A DNA stretch of 64,000 nucleotides from Pyrobaculum ferrireducens (GTDB lineage: Archaea; Thermoproteota; Thermoprotei; Thermoproteales; Thermoproteaceae): positions 1,774,391-1,838,390 of the forward strand of contig NC_016645.1 of NCBI RefSeq assembly GCF_000234805.1, read 5' to 3'. The number at the start of each line of letters is the position of its first letter. Position 1 is the first letter of the stretch. The notes under the pieces were generated by a model. The model was not told the origin of the DNA. It ran no database searches and saw only the letters and a list, made by a program, of their open reading frames with translations. Positions 16,482 to 24,017 of this stretch are shown in pieces. The translations under genes were made by a program, and so were the position numbers.

Positions 16482-17512
16482 AAAATATGCGGCAGTTTGT
16501 TCAAAACCACGGTGCCGCCGTCTATGTAAACCATGTCCTCAATACGCACGCCCCCAACCCCCTCTATGTAGACCCCGGGCTCTATCGTAACTACATAGCC
16601 CTTCTTCAAGATGTCTCTCGACGTGAGGTATAGCCTAGGCGGCTCGTGGACCTCGACGCCGACGCCGTGGCCCGTGGAGTGGATAAAGTAAGGCGCGAAT
16701 CCGTACTCCTCGATAACCCCCCTCGCCGCCTTGTCCACCTCGGCCGCCGGCGCCCCCTCTCTCGCTACCTTCTCCGCAGCCTTGACGGCCTCGTAGACGG
16801 CGTACATTGCGTCTCTCAACACGGGGCCTCCGCCCAGCGTAAAGGTCCTCGTCATGTCGGAGCAGTAGACGCCTTTCTTGGCGCCTATATCCACCACAAC
16901 GTAGTCGCCGTGTGATATCTTCCTCTCGCCGAATCTGTAGTGGGGATACGCCCCGTTGGGCCCGGAGGCCACTATCGGCTCGAAGGCTACGCCGTCCGCC
17001 CCCTCCTCTAGAAACCACTTGTATACAAGCGCTACCACGTCCCTCTCCCTAAGACCAACCAGTCTGCTCTGGCTCAGCTTCATATACACACTTTCCGTTA
17101 TCGCCAAGGCCTCTTTCATAACGCCCAGCTCCCACTCGTCTTTCACCGCCCTCAGCTCGGCGATTTCCCCCGAGACGTCTACACCCAATTCTTTACTGTC
17201 CGAGGCGACCCTCCCGCCTAGCTTCTTCACAACATCTGCAAAGCCCGGCGCGACCACGAGCTCCTCCCCAGGCCTCCTTGGAGGCACCTCCGCCGAGGCT
17301 ATCGCGACGACTTTATCCACGCGCGCCGTGTTTCTAGCCCGCGTGTAGTCTAGCCTAGAGACGTAGAGAGTGGAGTGCCCAGTGCCCAGCTCCACCACGA
17401 GGCCGACGGCGTCCGGCATGCCCACGGCGTACGCCAGGTTGGGCCCTCTGGTCAGCACCAGGTAGTCGTATTTTTCACTAAACGCCTTCACCAGCTTCTC
17501 CAGGTTTTTCAT
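16478..17512 (-). CDS. pepQ: Xaa-Pro dipeptidase (M24 metallopeptidase)
   Basis: About 344 residues. The C-terminal pita-bread domain has the five metal ligands: D in VVDIGAKKG, D in CSDMTRTF, H in HSTGHGVGVEVHEPP, E in TIEPGVYIEG and E in VRIEDMV. The N-terminal domain is the creatinase-like one of aminopeptidase P/prolidase. It cleaves Xaa-Pro bonds in peptides. I use the ATG at 17512 (MKNLEKL), 23 bp after a TTTTAAG box; upstream in-frame sequence overlaps the next gene and is unlikely to be translated. Confidence 0.87.
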   Translation of the reverse strand: MKNLEKLVKAFSEKYDYLVLTRGPNLAYAVGMPDAVGLVVELGTGHSTLYVSRLDYTRARNTARVDKVVAIASAEVPPRRPGEELVVAPGFADVVKKLGGRVASDSKELGVDVSGEIAELRAVKDEWELGVMKEALAITESVYMKLSQSRLVGLRERDVVALVYKWFLEEGADGVAFEPIVASGPNGAYPHYRFGERKISHGDYVVVDIGAKKGVYCSDMTRTFTLGGGPVLRDAMYAVYEAVKAAEKVAREGAPAAEVDKAARGVIEEYGFAPYFIHSTGHGVGVEVHEPPRLYLTSRDILKKGYVVTIEPGVYIEGVGGVRIEDMVYIDGGTVVLNKLPHIF

Positions 17513-17534
17513 ATGTGTGGGATATAGGGGAGTT

Positions 17535-17912
17535 TTAAGCCCTCCCCCCACGCAGATGGCTTAGCGGCACCGGCTTTTCGTAACGCCTCACAAGGGTGAA
17601 GAAAATCACCGAGACGGCGTCGTCTTCGCGCACCTCGCCGTATATCTCCCTCAGCTCGTTCACCAAGTCGTCTCTGGAGTGGAGCCCCTCGGCCGCCACC
17701 ACGTCCTCCCCCAGTCTCCCCAGCTTTGTGTAGTACACACGTGTTATTACCGCCTCTCCATATATCTCGCCGCAACAGACTATGAAGATGAAGCTGAAGC
17801 GGGGGCGCACCACGCCGTATCTCACAGTGACGTGCTTTTTCCCAGAGAGGACGCCCTCTAGGTACTTCTTCTTAAACCTCAGGTATGGCCCCAGCTCCAC
17901 GTCTCTACGCAC
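17535..17912 (-). CDS. ASCH/PUA-like domain protein
   Basis: 125 residues. LRFKKKYLEGVLSGKKHVTVRYG at the N-terminus is the ASCH signature (basic, RNA-binding beta-barrel related to PUA), with IYGEAVITRVYYTKLG following. ASCH proteins are thought to bind RNA or act in translation-linked regulation; the specific role is unknown. GTG start about 20 bp from a TATA-like element shared with the divergent gene. Probably separately transcribed from pepQ, which has its own TATA-like box inside this gene's 3' end. Confidence 0.7.
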   Translation of the reverse strand: MRRDVELGPYLRFKKKYLEGVLSGKKHVTVRYGVVRPRFSFIFIVCCGEIYGEAVITRVYYTKLGRLGEDVVAAEGLHSRDDLVNELREIYGEVREDDAVSVIFFTLVRRYEKPVPLSHLRGGRA

Positions 17913-17925
17913 GTAGTGGGTAAAC

Positions 17926-17934
17926 CTTTAAAAT
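17926..17934. promoter_or_regulatory. Bidirectional TATA-like element
   Basis: CTTTAAAAT is about 18-22 bp before the minus-strand GTG at 17912 and 25 bp before the plus-strand GTG at 17955. It decides the plus-strand start, because the earlier GTG at 17916 would lie upstream of the box. Confidence 0.5.
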
Positions 17935-17954
17935 TTTTACCTTACGGAGAGGAG

Positions 17955-18446
17955 GTGTGCGAGGTATCCACCAGCGACGACTCGGTCCTCTTCACCGGGC
18001 CGGAGCTTGAGCTGACCATGGCGTATCTTACAGTTAAGCCTCTTGCGGAGAGGGTGGAGATAGGCACGGAGACGCTCCGCGCGTCGCCTGCCCCGCCGGA
18101 AGTTGTAAACGCGTTGCAGGCCCTGTGCAGGTCAGACGTCTCCAGCCTACTGCTAGATGTTAAAGAGTCGCTGTTACACCTCGGGTGGCTCGTGGAGGGA
18201 TCTAGAGACGTTGTAAGGATTAGGAAAAGCCGCCGGGCGGGCGTGTCGGGCTTCACAACAATTGAGTACGAGAAGAGCACTAGAAAAATGACCGTCGTGA
18301 CGACTCAGAAATGTCTCGCAGACTTCCTAAAACAAATAGGCTTTGAGGTGGTGGAGAGCAAGTATCTTGTCGAGGGGCGTCGGCACGTCTCGACACTGGC
18401 AGAAGCTGTGGAGATAGAGGAACGGCTGTCGCAAGCTGCATGCTAG
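17955..18446 (+). CDS. Hypothetical protein, first gene with a membrane winged-helix protein
   Basis: 163 residues, family not recognised. It is soluble, with a beta-rich start and a basic middle segment (VVRIRKSRRAGVSGFTTIEYEK) and a helical C-terminus (STLAEAVEIEERLSQ). I chose the GTG at 17955, which is 25 bp downstream of the TATA-like box. Its 3' end overlaps the next gene by 7 bp, so the two are co-transcribed. Function unknown. Confidence 0.65.
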   Translation: MCEVSTSDDSVLFTGPELELTMAYLTVKPLAERVEIGTETLRASPAPPEVVNALQALCRSDVSSLLLDVKESLLHLGWLVEGSRDVVRIRKSRRAGVSGFTTIEYEKSTRKMTVVTTQKCLADFLKQIGFEVVESKYLVEGRRHVSTLAEAVEIEERLSQAAC

Positions 18447-18796
18447 AGCTTGTGCTTCTAGTTGTTCAAATTTCGGCGCTGGCGGTGGCCACGTACGCCG
18501 GGAGGGCGAGGCTGAAGAAGTTGCTAAACGAGGCGCAGAACGGCAACGCCGCGATCCAGGTGGACGAGCTTAGAGACGACCTGCCCGAGCTAGATAGATC
18601 AATCTTGAGACTACTCGCCGAGAGGCAGGGGGTTATGTACCAGAGCGAGATTATGAAAGAACTCGGCCTCCCGAAGAGCACGTTACATAAAGCACTGCGG
18701 AGGCTGAGCGAGGGGGGCTACGTGGAGATTCAAAAGCGGGGCAGGTTCAACGTGGTGATACTGAAGAAACCTACTTCAGAGGCTTCAGCAACTTAA
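18440..18796 (+). CDS. Membrane-anchored winged-helix protein
   Basis: 118 residues: a single N-terminal hydrophobic segment (residues 1-20, LELVLLVVQISALAVATYAG), a basic/helical linker, then a winged-helix DNA-binding domain (residues 50-110) with recognition helix KSTLHKALRRL and wing VEIQKRGRFNVVIL. This looks like a transcription regulator tethered to the membrane, as in several archaeal MarR/IclR-like proteins. Its ligand and target are unknown. Overlaps the upstream gene by 7 bp and the convergent gene by 26 bp. Confidence 0.7.
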   Translation: MLELVLLVVQISALAVATYAGRARLKKLLNEAQNGNAAIQVDELRDDLPELDRSILRLLAERQGVMYQSEIMKELGLPKSTLHKALRRLSEGGYVEIQKRGRFNVVILKKPTSEASAT

Positions 18797-19190
18797 CCTC
18801 GCCGTATTTCTTCAACACGTCGAGCACCAGGGGGATCGGGTCGTCGTCGAGGCTCTTGTAGCCAGCTAGCTTCACGCTGTCTTCAGACACGCGGATGAAG
18901 CCGCCCCCAGACCTAATGGTGACCTCCTTAGGTCCAAATATTACTTTAAACGGCCTCCTAGCCTCGACGAGGCGCTGGGCCACCACAGTCGCCAGCTCTA
19001 GCTGTTGCTTTGTGGGCTTCCCCCTGGGCTTCCTCTTTTTCAACTCGCCAAGATCCTCGCTGGAGAAGTCGCCCTTGACGACGCCCTTGACCTTGTCCAC
19101 CACAGCGGCGTCGCCCTCGTAGCCGACCACCTCCAAATTCTCGCCTCTGCCCACTCTAGCCACCACTTCGCTAAGTGGGACTCTGTCCAC
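18771..19190 (-). CDS. Hypothetical basic protein
   Basis: About 139 residues from a GTG at 19190 (149 if read from the ATG at 19220). Lysine/arginine-rich middle (LGELKKRKPRGKPTKQQLEL) followed by an alpha/beta C-terminus (FKVIFGPKEVTIRSGGGFIRV). I do not recognise the family; nucleic acid binding is suggested only by charge. A TATA-like element around 19207-19215 fits the GTG start and also serves the divergent zinc-ribbon gene. Confidence 0.6.
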   Translation of the reverse strand: MDRVPLSEVVARVGRGENLEVVGYEGDAAVVDKVKGVVKGDFSSEDLGELKKRKPRGKPTKQQLELATVVAQRLVEARRPFKVIFGPKEVTIRSGGGFIRVSEDSVKLAGYKSLDDDPIPLVLDVLKKYGEVKLLKPLK

Positions 19191-19230
19191 GCGTTGGTGA
19201 TAATTCTTAAATAAATACATTAGCGGAGCT

Positions 19231-19404
19231 ATGGACAGCGACTACCTAGACTACCTAGCTAGATGCCCCTCATGCGGCAGAAAAATGGAGGTGGCAAACC
19301 AGTATCTTAGAATTGACCAGCTGAACAGCAGGAGGACTCTGGATAGGTTGCTCTACTGTAGACAGTGTAACATTAAAATTAGGCAGTACGTCCAGCTCAC
19401 ATGA
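19231..19404 (+). CDS. Small zinc-ribbon protein (57 aa)
   Basis: Short gene with two CxxC pairs, C12-C15 (CPSCG) and C43-C46 (CRQC), 27 residues apart, the pattern of a zinc ribbon. ATG start about 20 bp after a CTTAAATAAAT element. The stop overlaps the next gene's ATG (ATGA), so it forms a two-gene operon with a four-helix membrane protein. Function unknown; it could bring a zinc-dependent partner or RNA to the membrane protein. Confidence 0.7.
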   Translation: MDSDYLDYLARCPSCGRKMEVANQYLRIDQLNSRRTLDRLLYCRQCNIKIRQYVQLT

Positions 19405-19898
19405 GTAGGGCAACGCTGTACAAAAGGTCTGAGGAGTCTAAACAACGCTTCTCCTTCTATGGACTCCTCACTTCAATTCTCCACCTGGCGACCATGTTGG
19501 TGGGCGGCGTGGCGTACGCATCCAGCAACCTCCCAATCTACCTCAGTCTCAACGCCGCCTACGCCAGCGGCCACGGGGTCACCGTCTTCGCCCAGAGCTT
19601 ATTAGTGCTCCTCTCCTTCGTGGCTCTAGTAGCGTCGACAATTCTCATGTTCCTCTCCCGGGCCACCACGGCGAGGGGCGAGTTCACCTCTACAACGAAG
19701 TTGCTCTACTCGGCGGCGGCCACGACAGGCCTAGCCTTCCTCTTTGCCCTCACGGCGCTGGCCCCCCCGGCGGCTCAGGTGGTGAGTCCTGTGTACTACG
19801 CCTACGTCGCCATGGTAGCCGTGTGTATAGCCCTCGTGGCCTTCGCCTTCCAGCTACTGAGATCCGTCACTGCGTACTACGCCCCCAGGCGGAAGTAA
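19401..19898 (+). CDS. Four-helix integral membrane protein
   Basis: 165 residues with four predicted transmembrane segments (about residues 20-42, 62-84, 101-123 and 130-152) and a basic C-terminus (YYAPRRK). No family recognised. It is translationally coupled to the 57-residue zinc-ribbon gene and its 3' end overlaps the convergent cysteine-rich gene by 22 bp. Confidence 0.65.
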   Translation: MSRATLYKRSEESKQRFSFYGLLTSILHLATMLVGGVAYASSNLPIYLSLNAAYASGHGVTVFAQSLLVLLSFVALVASTILMFLSRATTARGEFTSTTKLLYSAAATTGLAFLFALTALAPPAAQVVSPVYYAYVAMVAVCIALVAFAFQLLRSVTAYYAPRRK

Positions 19899-20416
19899 CG
19901 ACTTGGATCCCCAGTCTTTTCAATTAGCGATAGGCTTACTACGGCGTTGAGCAGGTTGTTCAGCGGCACCTCCAAACCTGAGCAGTTAAACACAGCGCAG
20001 AAATCTTTTAGGGGCCGGTAGACGTCTATCTTCACCACGTACGGCACCTTCGCCAGCCTGGAAACCACCTCTCCTCTAAATATGGAAGCCACCCATAGAG
20101 GGAAGGCCCTCTCCTTCCTCTCCCTCTGAAGTAGCTTCACAAGACCCATTAAGTTCTTCAAGAAGGCTACTCCAATCTCAACTCTGTCGTATGGCTCCAG
20201 CAGTCTCGTGACGTGCTTCCCCAGATCTATGTACATGTCCAACTTGGGCTCCAGCGTCTTGAGGAATTTCAAGCCCTCCACCGCCACGTCGCATTGTTGC
20301 CTGTCGGGGCAGGCGGCGCATTTGTCGCCTAGGGCTTCTCTTGCACACACGACGCATGTCTCAGTGAGTCTACACATGTCTAGAGCAGGGGCTGTAAATC
20401 CACAGTTTCTACACAT
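19877..20416 (-). CDS. Cysteine-rich protein with N-terminal zinc-binding region
   Basis: About 179 residues. The first 45 contain CxxC (MCRNCG) and further pairs in ETCVVC and KCAACPDRQQC, enough for one or two metal-binding knuckles; the rest is alpha-helical (VEGLKFLKTLEPKLD and later) without a recognised fold. I start at the ATG at 20416 because the TATA-like element at 20451-20459 would overlap an ATG at 20452. Function unknown. Confidence 0.6.
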   Translation of the reverse strand: MCRNCGFTAPALDMCRLTETCVVCAREALGDKCAACPDRQQCDVAVEGLKFLKTLEPKLDMYIDLGKHVTRLLEPYDRVEIGVAFLKNLMGLVKLLQRERKERAFPLWVASIFRGEVVSRLAKVPYVVKIDVYRPLKDFCAVFNCSGLEVPLNNLLNAVVSLSLIEKTGDPSRYFRLGA

Positions 20417-20450
20417 GCCGACTCCCCTCGCGGTGTAGAGGTTGCCCACC

Positions 20451-20459
20451 ATATAAATA
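20451..20459. promoter_or_regulatory. Bidirectional TATA-like element
   Basis: ATATAAATA lies 25 bp before the plus-strand ATG at 20480 and about 39 bp before the minus-strand ATG at 20416 (33 bp before a GTG at 20422). It rules out the minus-strand ATG at 20452 as a leaderless start. Confidence 0.45.
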
Positions 20460-20479
20460 TTGCCATATATTTACTTACC

Positions 20480-21358
20480 ATGGACGTGGCTGTCGTGGCG
20501 GAGTCCCAGACGCCAGACGAACCAACTAGAGATATCTACTTCGAGGTGAAGAAGAGGGGTCTATCCGTGCGCTACATCCCCCTACAGCGGCTCTCGGTTA
20601 AGATAGTAAACGGCGACGCGGTTGTGGAGACGCGCAGAGGCCCCGTAGACGCCTCTGTGGTGGTTATTAGGGGGCTTGGGTACGTGATAGACACCAACAC
20701 GTTGATGAGAAGGGTAGCTGTTTTGAGAATACTTGAGAGGAAGGGCGCGGCGGCGATTAACCCCGTAGACGCCTTGCTGAACTGTAGAAATAAGCTGGAG
20801 ACTGTGTACCTCCTCAGCAGGGCCGGCGTGCCGGTGCCCCCCACCGTAGTAACCGAGGATCTGTACTACGGTTACGTGGCAACGAGGGACATGGGCAGGG
20901 TGGTGCTGAAGCCTATCCAGGGGAGCAGAGGCTTCGGCGCCATGATGTTTGAAGACCCGGAACAGGCCTTTCAGGTAATGAGAACTCTGCTCATCGCTAG
21001 GAACCCCCTTTACATACAGAAATACGTAGAAAAGCCTAATAGGGATATACGGATTATTGTGGTTGACGGGAGGGCCATCGGTTGCATGTACAGAATTTCA
21101 ACTTCGTGGAAGACTAACATTGCCCAGGGCGCCCAGGGCGTGCCGTGTAGACTCACGCCGGAGTTGGAGGAGGTGGCGGTCAAGGCCACGAACACCATGG
21201 GCCTCGTATACTCCGGCGTCGATATCGGCGAGGGGCGTGAGGGCTACGTCGTTTTTGAGGTCAACGCCAGCCCCGACTGGCGTGGTTTTAAACAAGCCAC
21301 CGGAATAAACCCAGCAGTACATATAGCAGACTACATCCAACGCGTGGTGAAGAAGTAA
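20480..21358 (+). CDS. RimK-like ATP-grasp ligase
   Basis: 292 residues of the ATP-grasp superfamily. LKPIQGSRGFGAMMF is the mobile ATP-binding loop, YIQKYVEKPNRDIRIIVVDGRAIGCMYR the substrate/ATP site and FEVNASPDWRGF the metal-binding Asn-containing motif. RimK-like enzymes add glutamate or other amino acids to a carboxylate of a protein or cofactor (RimK, MptN, LysX). It lacks a LysW-type neighbour, so a lysine-biosynthesis role is unsupported. Substrate unknown. Confidence 0.8.
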   Translation: MDVAVVAESQTPDEPTRDIYFEVKKRGLSVRYIPLQRLSVKIVNGDAVVETRRGPVDASVVVIRGLGYVIDTNTLMRRVAVLRILERKGAAAINPVDALLNCRNKLETVYLLSRAGVPVPPTVVTEDLYYGYVATRDMGRVVLKPIQGSRGFGAMMFEDPEQAFQVMRTLLIARNPLYIQKYVEKPNRDIRIIVVDGRAIGCMYRISTSWKTNIAQGAQGVPCRLTPELEEVAVKATNTMGLVYSGVDIGEGREGYVVFEVNASPDWRGFKQATGINPAVHIADYIQRVVKK

Positions 21359-21387
21359 AATATTTCTACACGGCGGTTTACAACGAC

Positions 21388-21582
21388 GTGACTAAATGGG
21401 TCTTGAAATGCACAGTCTGTGGAGAGGAGAGAATTTTTGAGGCGGGTTTCAACCTGTCGCTATTTGGGGGGAAGCTCTATCTATACTGTAGGAAGTGCAA
21501 AGCAAATAGAGAACACTTGATACTGGGCTGCGCTGACGAGACTGAGGGCTGCCCCGTGGCGGGCGTCGACGTTATTGATTAA
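21388..21582 (+). CDS. Small zinc-ribbon protein (64 aa)
   Basis: 64 residues with C8-x2-C11 (CTVCG) and CRKC, plus a C-terminal CADETEGCP. GTG start roughly 25 bp after AAAATATTT. It follows the RimK-like gene but has its own promoter-like box. Function unknown; possibly a nucleic acid- or protein-binding zinc ribbon. Confidence 0.65.
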   Translation: MTKWVLKCTVCGEERIFEAGFNLSLFGGKLYLYCRKCKANREHLILGCADETEGCPVAGVDVID

Positions 21583-21743
21583 AAAACCTCGTTTCTATAC
21601 GCAATGTCTCTCAGTAGCCTCGCCAGGTGCGGCGCAGTGTTGCTAAGCCTCTCCGCCGCCTCTCGTACGTCTAGGTGGGGCGGGATTCCGTATCTCTGGA
21701 AGATGTAGGCATGGGGCCCTAGCATGGTTTGTAGAGTCGCCAT
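21579..21743 (-). CDS. Short hypothetical protein (54 aa)
   Basis: Open frame of 54 codons from the ATG at 21743 (59 from an ATG at 21758). Sequence is helical and slightly amphipathic (HLDVREAAERLSNTAPHLARLLRD). Two facts support it: a TTTTTAAAG box sits 24 bp upstream of 21743, and its TAA shares the TTAA at 21579-21582 with the convergent zinc-ribbon gene, the same arrangement found at four other convergent pairs here. No family recognised. Confidence 0.55.
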   Translation of the reverse strand: MATLQTMLGPHAYIFQRYGIPPHLDVREAAERLSNTAPHLARLLRDIAYRNEVF

Positions 21744-21786
21744 GTACATGGCGTACATCCACTTTAAAAAATGCTCCGTAGCGCCG

Positions 21787-22458
21787 TTAGCAGATAAGCC
21801 TCAACTGGATGATAGAAGAGGTTATTAGGTGGCTCAGAGCGTTTATGCTACCCAGTGTGTTGAGGATTTTGCCTAGCTCCTCCGCTTCGGATTCGTCAAG
21901 CTTGTCCAGGAGGCGTTTGGCCTCTAGCCGCTCTCTCTTCTTCTCTAGCTCCATCTTTAGCTGGCTGAGGGACTGGCCCACCGACGCCACGCTCTTCTCC
22001 ATGTCTATACAGGCGTTTCTCAGCCTCTTCTCCCTCTCCTGGAGACGTTTAATCTGCTCGTTGTACACATCCATCCCTATTACCCCCTTCAGGAGGGCCT
22101 CCTCCAGCTTGTGGTAGGACTTATCCAGCTCGCTCCTGGACTTCTTCAACTCCTCGATCATCCCGTTGACCTCCCGGACCTTAATCTCGAAGAACTTCGG
22201 CAAGGCCGCCACGTCTAAGTCGACGTATTCTCGCGTGATCTTCACCCGCGTGGTTGATGTGTCTAGGTAGTAGCTGTGTCCGCCTGCGTCTTTTATCTCT
22301 ATTGAGATGAGTTTTCTCCGCTTGACGTCGAACTCCCCCTTCTCCGCCACGCCGATGAGGAGGACCCCGCCGATGTAAACCGGCTTGCCCCTCACCGTAG
22401 GTAGCTTCGCGTCTTTTCTCTCCTGTTTGCCCAGCGGCGGAAAAAGCTTCCAAATCAC
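21787..22458 (-). CDS. CdvA-like protein: beta-barrel domain plus coiled coil
   Basis: About 223 residues from the GTG at 22458 (up to 245 if read further upstream). Residues 1-90 are beta-rich with IGGVLLIGVAEKGEFDVKRRKLISIEI, resembling a PRC-barrel; residues 95-205 are a continuous charged coiled coil with a short break at LLKGVIGMDVYNEQ. This order and the break look like CdvA, the membrane- and DNA-associated organiser of ESCRT-type division in other Crenarchaeota. The match is by architecture and weak motif, not confirmed by a search. No CdvB or CdvC is in the window. Confidence 0.5.
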   Translation of the reverse strand: MIWKLFPPLGKQERKDAKLPTVRGKPVYIGGVLLIGVAEKGEFDVKRRKLISIEIKDAGGHSYYLDTSTTRVKITREYVDLDVAALPKFFEIKVREVNGMIEELKKSRSELDKSYHKLEEALLKGVIGMDVYNEQIKRLQEREKRLRNACIDMEKSVASVGQSLSQLKMELEKKRERLEAKRLLDKLDESEAEELGKILNTLGSINALSHLITSSIIQLRLIC

Positions 22459-22475
22459 GTAACCCACTGGGGAGG

Positions 22476-22484
22476 TATTAAAAC
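22476..22484 (-). promoter_or_regulatory. TATA-like element between the CdvA-like and uracil glycosylase genes
   Basis: TATTAAAAC (plus-strand reading) is 22 bp before the minus-strand GTG at 22458. For the plus-strand gene a second element, TAATTTATA at 22503-22511, is better placed for a start at 22530. Confidence 0.4.
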
Positions 22485-22529
22485 TCCAGGAGTTAAGAAA
22501 TGGTAATTTATAGCGAGTATACACACGCC

Positions 22530-23108
22530 GTGGATCTCCAAGAGCTTCATGAACAAATTAGGAACTGCACAAAATGCCCGCTTCATAGACACAGGAAAAA
22601 CGCCGTGCCCGGCGAGGGGGGTATGAAGCTGGGCGTCATGCTTGTGGGCGAGGCGCCCGGCGCCGTCGAGGACGAGCAGGGCCGGCCCTTCGTAGGCCCC
22701 GCGGGTCAGCTCCTCACAAAGTCCCTTAGCCAACTAGGCGTACATCGGGAAGACGTGTTTATTACTAACGTGGTTAAGTGCAGACCTCCGGAGAACCGAA
22801 CTCCCCGGGAGGACGAGGTTGAGGCGTGTATGCCGTACCTCCTCAAGCAGATAGAGATATTAAAGCCCAGGAGGGTCGTGGCGCTCGGCCTGGTCAGCGC
22901 GGTGGCGCTTCTGAGGCACATGGGGAGGGGGGTGGAGAGACTTAGCGACGTGCGGGGGAGGTGTTTCAAGGGACGGATCGCCGGAATTGAGCTGGAGGTC
23001 TGTGTGACTTACCACCCCGCCGCTGTGCTGAGGAACCCGAAGCTGAGGGGCGAGTTTCAGAGCGACTTGGCTGTGTTTTTCGGCGGGGGGTTAGAGAGGT
23101 ATTTCTAA
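22530..23108 (+). CDS. udg: Family-4 uracil-DNA glycosylase
   Basis: About 192 residues. Removes uracil from DNA in base-excision repair. The [4Fe-4S] cysteines are in NCTKCPLH, NVVKCRPP and VEACMPYL; the active-site region GEAPGAVEDEQGRPFVGPAG and the C-terminal TYHPAAVLRNP are family-4 hallmarks. I start at the GTG at 22530, 23 bp after TAATTTATA; the ATG at 22500 would add ten residues (ATGGTAATT). High deamination rates at growth temperature explain its importance. Confidence 0.92.
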   Translation: MDLQELHEQIRNCTKCPLHRHRKNAVPGEGGMKLGVMLVGEAPGAVEDEQGRPFVGPAGQLLTKSLSQLGVHREDVFITNVVKCRPPENRTPREDEVEACMPYLLKQIEILKPRRVVALGLVSAVALLRHMGRGVERLSDVRGRCFKGRIAGIELEVCVTYHPAAVLRNPKLRGEFQSDLAVFFGGGLERYF

Positions 23109-23129
23109 TTTATATAGGGGGGTTTACTT

Positions 23130-24017
23130 GTGGATTTTTCCTGCCACCGCCGTGGGTGCACCGCCGAGGATCACCTAAGGGAGTTTGAGTACTGCGTGGC
23201 GAATTTCGGCGTTGAGAAGATGAGGAGAGCGCTGGTGGAGTTCTCGGCGGATCACATCGCCTTGTTGCAGAAGATTAGCCTCAACTGGATCAATACGAAA
23301 AACCCGGTGTATATGTTTCTGTCGGGTAGCTTCGTCGTGGAGTGTCTGTGGGACGAGCCGATTTGTAAAAGCTTGGAGGCCATGAGGCTGGCCGGCGCTG
23401 CCGAGAAGGCGGGCTCGGCGTATTACCTCCCCCACACCTTGTTTTCAGAAGAGGTGTTGGAAAACATGCCGCTTCCCGAGGTGTCTGAGGAGGAGTACGA
23501 GGTGAAGAAGTTCTACGTGGTGAGTATGAGGGGCATGTCTGGGGAGGCGGATGTCTTGGACTCCTTTGCCAAGTTTCTAGAAGCCGCGCCTGCCTTCCTT
23601 GGCAAGCGGGTGGCTAAGGTGGTGAGGGGCGTCCCCTACATGCCGCAACTAGCCAACAAATATACGGATAAAATAGATATATTACTGCGGGGTGTAGACG
23701 GCTCTTTGACTGGTTTCGGCTATGTAGACGTGGCTAAGACGTACCACCTGGGATTCTCCATGGCTAAGAGTTTTCTCCTCTACGGCCTTGACAAGGTTGT
23801 GGTGCTCCACCCCTTTGTCGACCCCGGCTTCCATAGAGATGTGGCTAATAGAGTTAAGAATAGGTGGGATATTTCGGAGGTGGGCTACGCCGTGATTAAC
23901 CCAATGGAGGAGGAGCTGTACTTCTACAAACTCCCCCGGCGGAATAGGTACCTCCAGATGAGCCTGTCGGCTCAGAAGTATTCAAGTGCCATTAGGCGCT
24001 ACATAGAGCTGTTATGA
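23130..24017 (+). CDS. Hypothetical protein, first gene of the DUF2070 operon
   Basis: 295 residues. The first 120 are helical; the C-terminal half alternates strands and helices (KIDILLRG, GYVDVAKTYHLGFSMAKSFLLYGLDKVVVLHP), a pattern reminiscent of the PD-(D/E)xK nuclease fold though the catalytic ExK is not convincing. GTG start 20 bp after TTATATAG. The final codons overlap the DUF2070 gene (ATGA), so they are made together. Function unknown. Confidence 0.65.
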   Translation: MDFSCHRRGCTAEDHLREFEYCVANFGVEKMRRALVEFSADHIALLQKISLNWINTKNPVYMFLSGSFVVECLWDEPICKSLEAMRLAGAAEKAGSAYYLPHTLFSEEVLENMPLPEVSEEEYEVKKFYVVSMRGMSGEADVLDSFAKFLEAAPAFLGKRVAKVVRGVPYMPQLANKYTDKIDILLRGVDGSLTGFGYVDVAKTYHLGFSMAKSFLLYGLDKVVVLHPFVDPGFHRDVANRVKNRWDISEVGYAVINPMEEELYFYKLPRRNRYLQMSLSAQKYSSAIRRYIELL

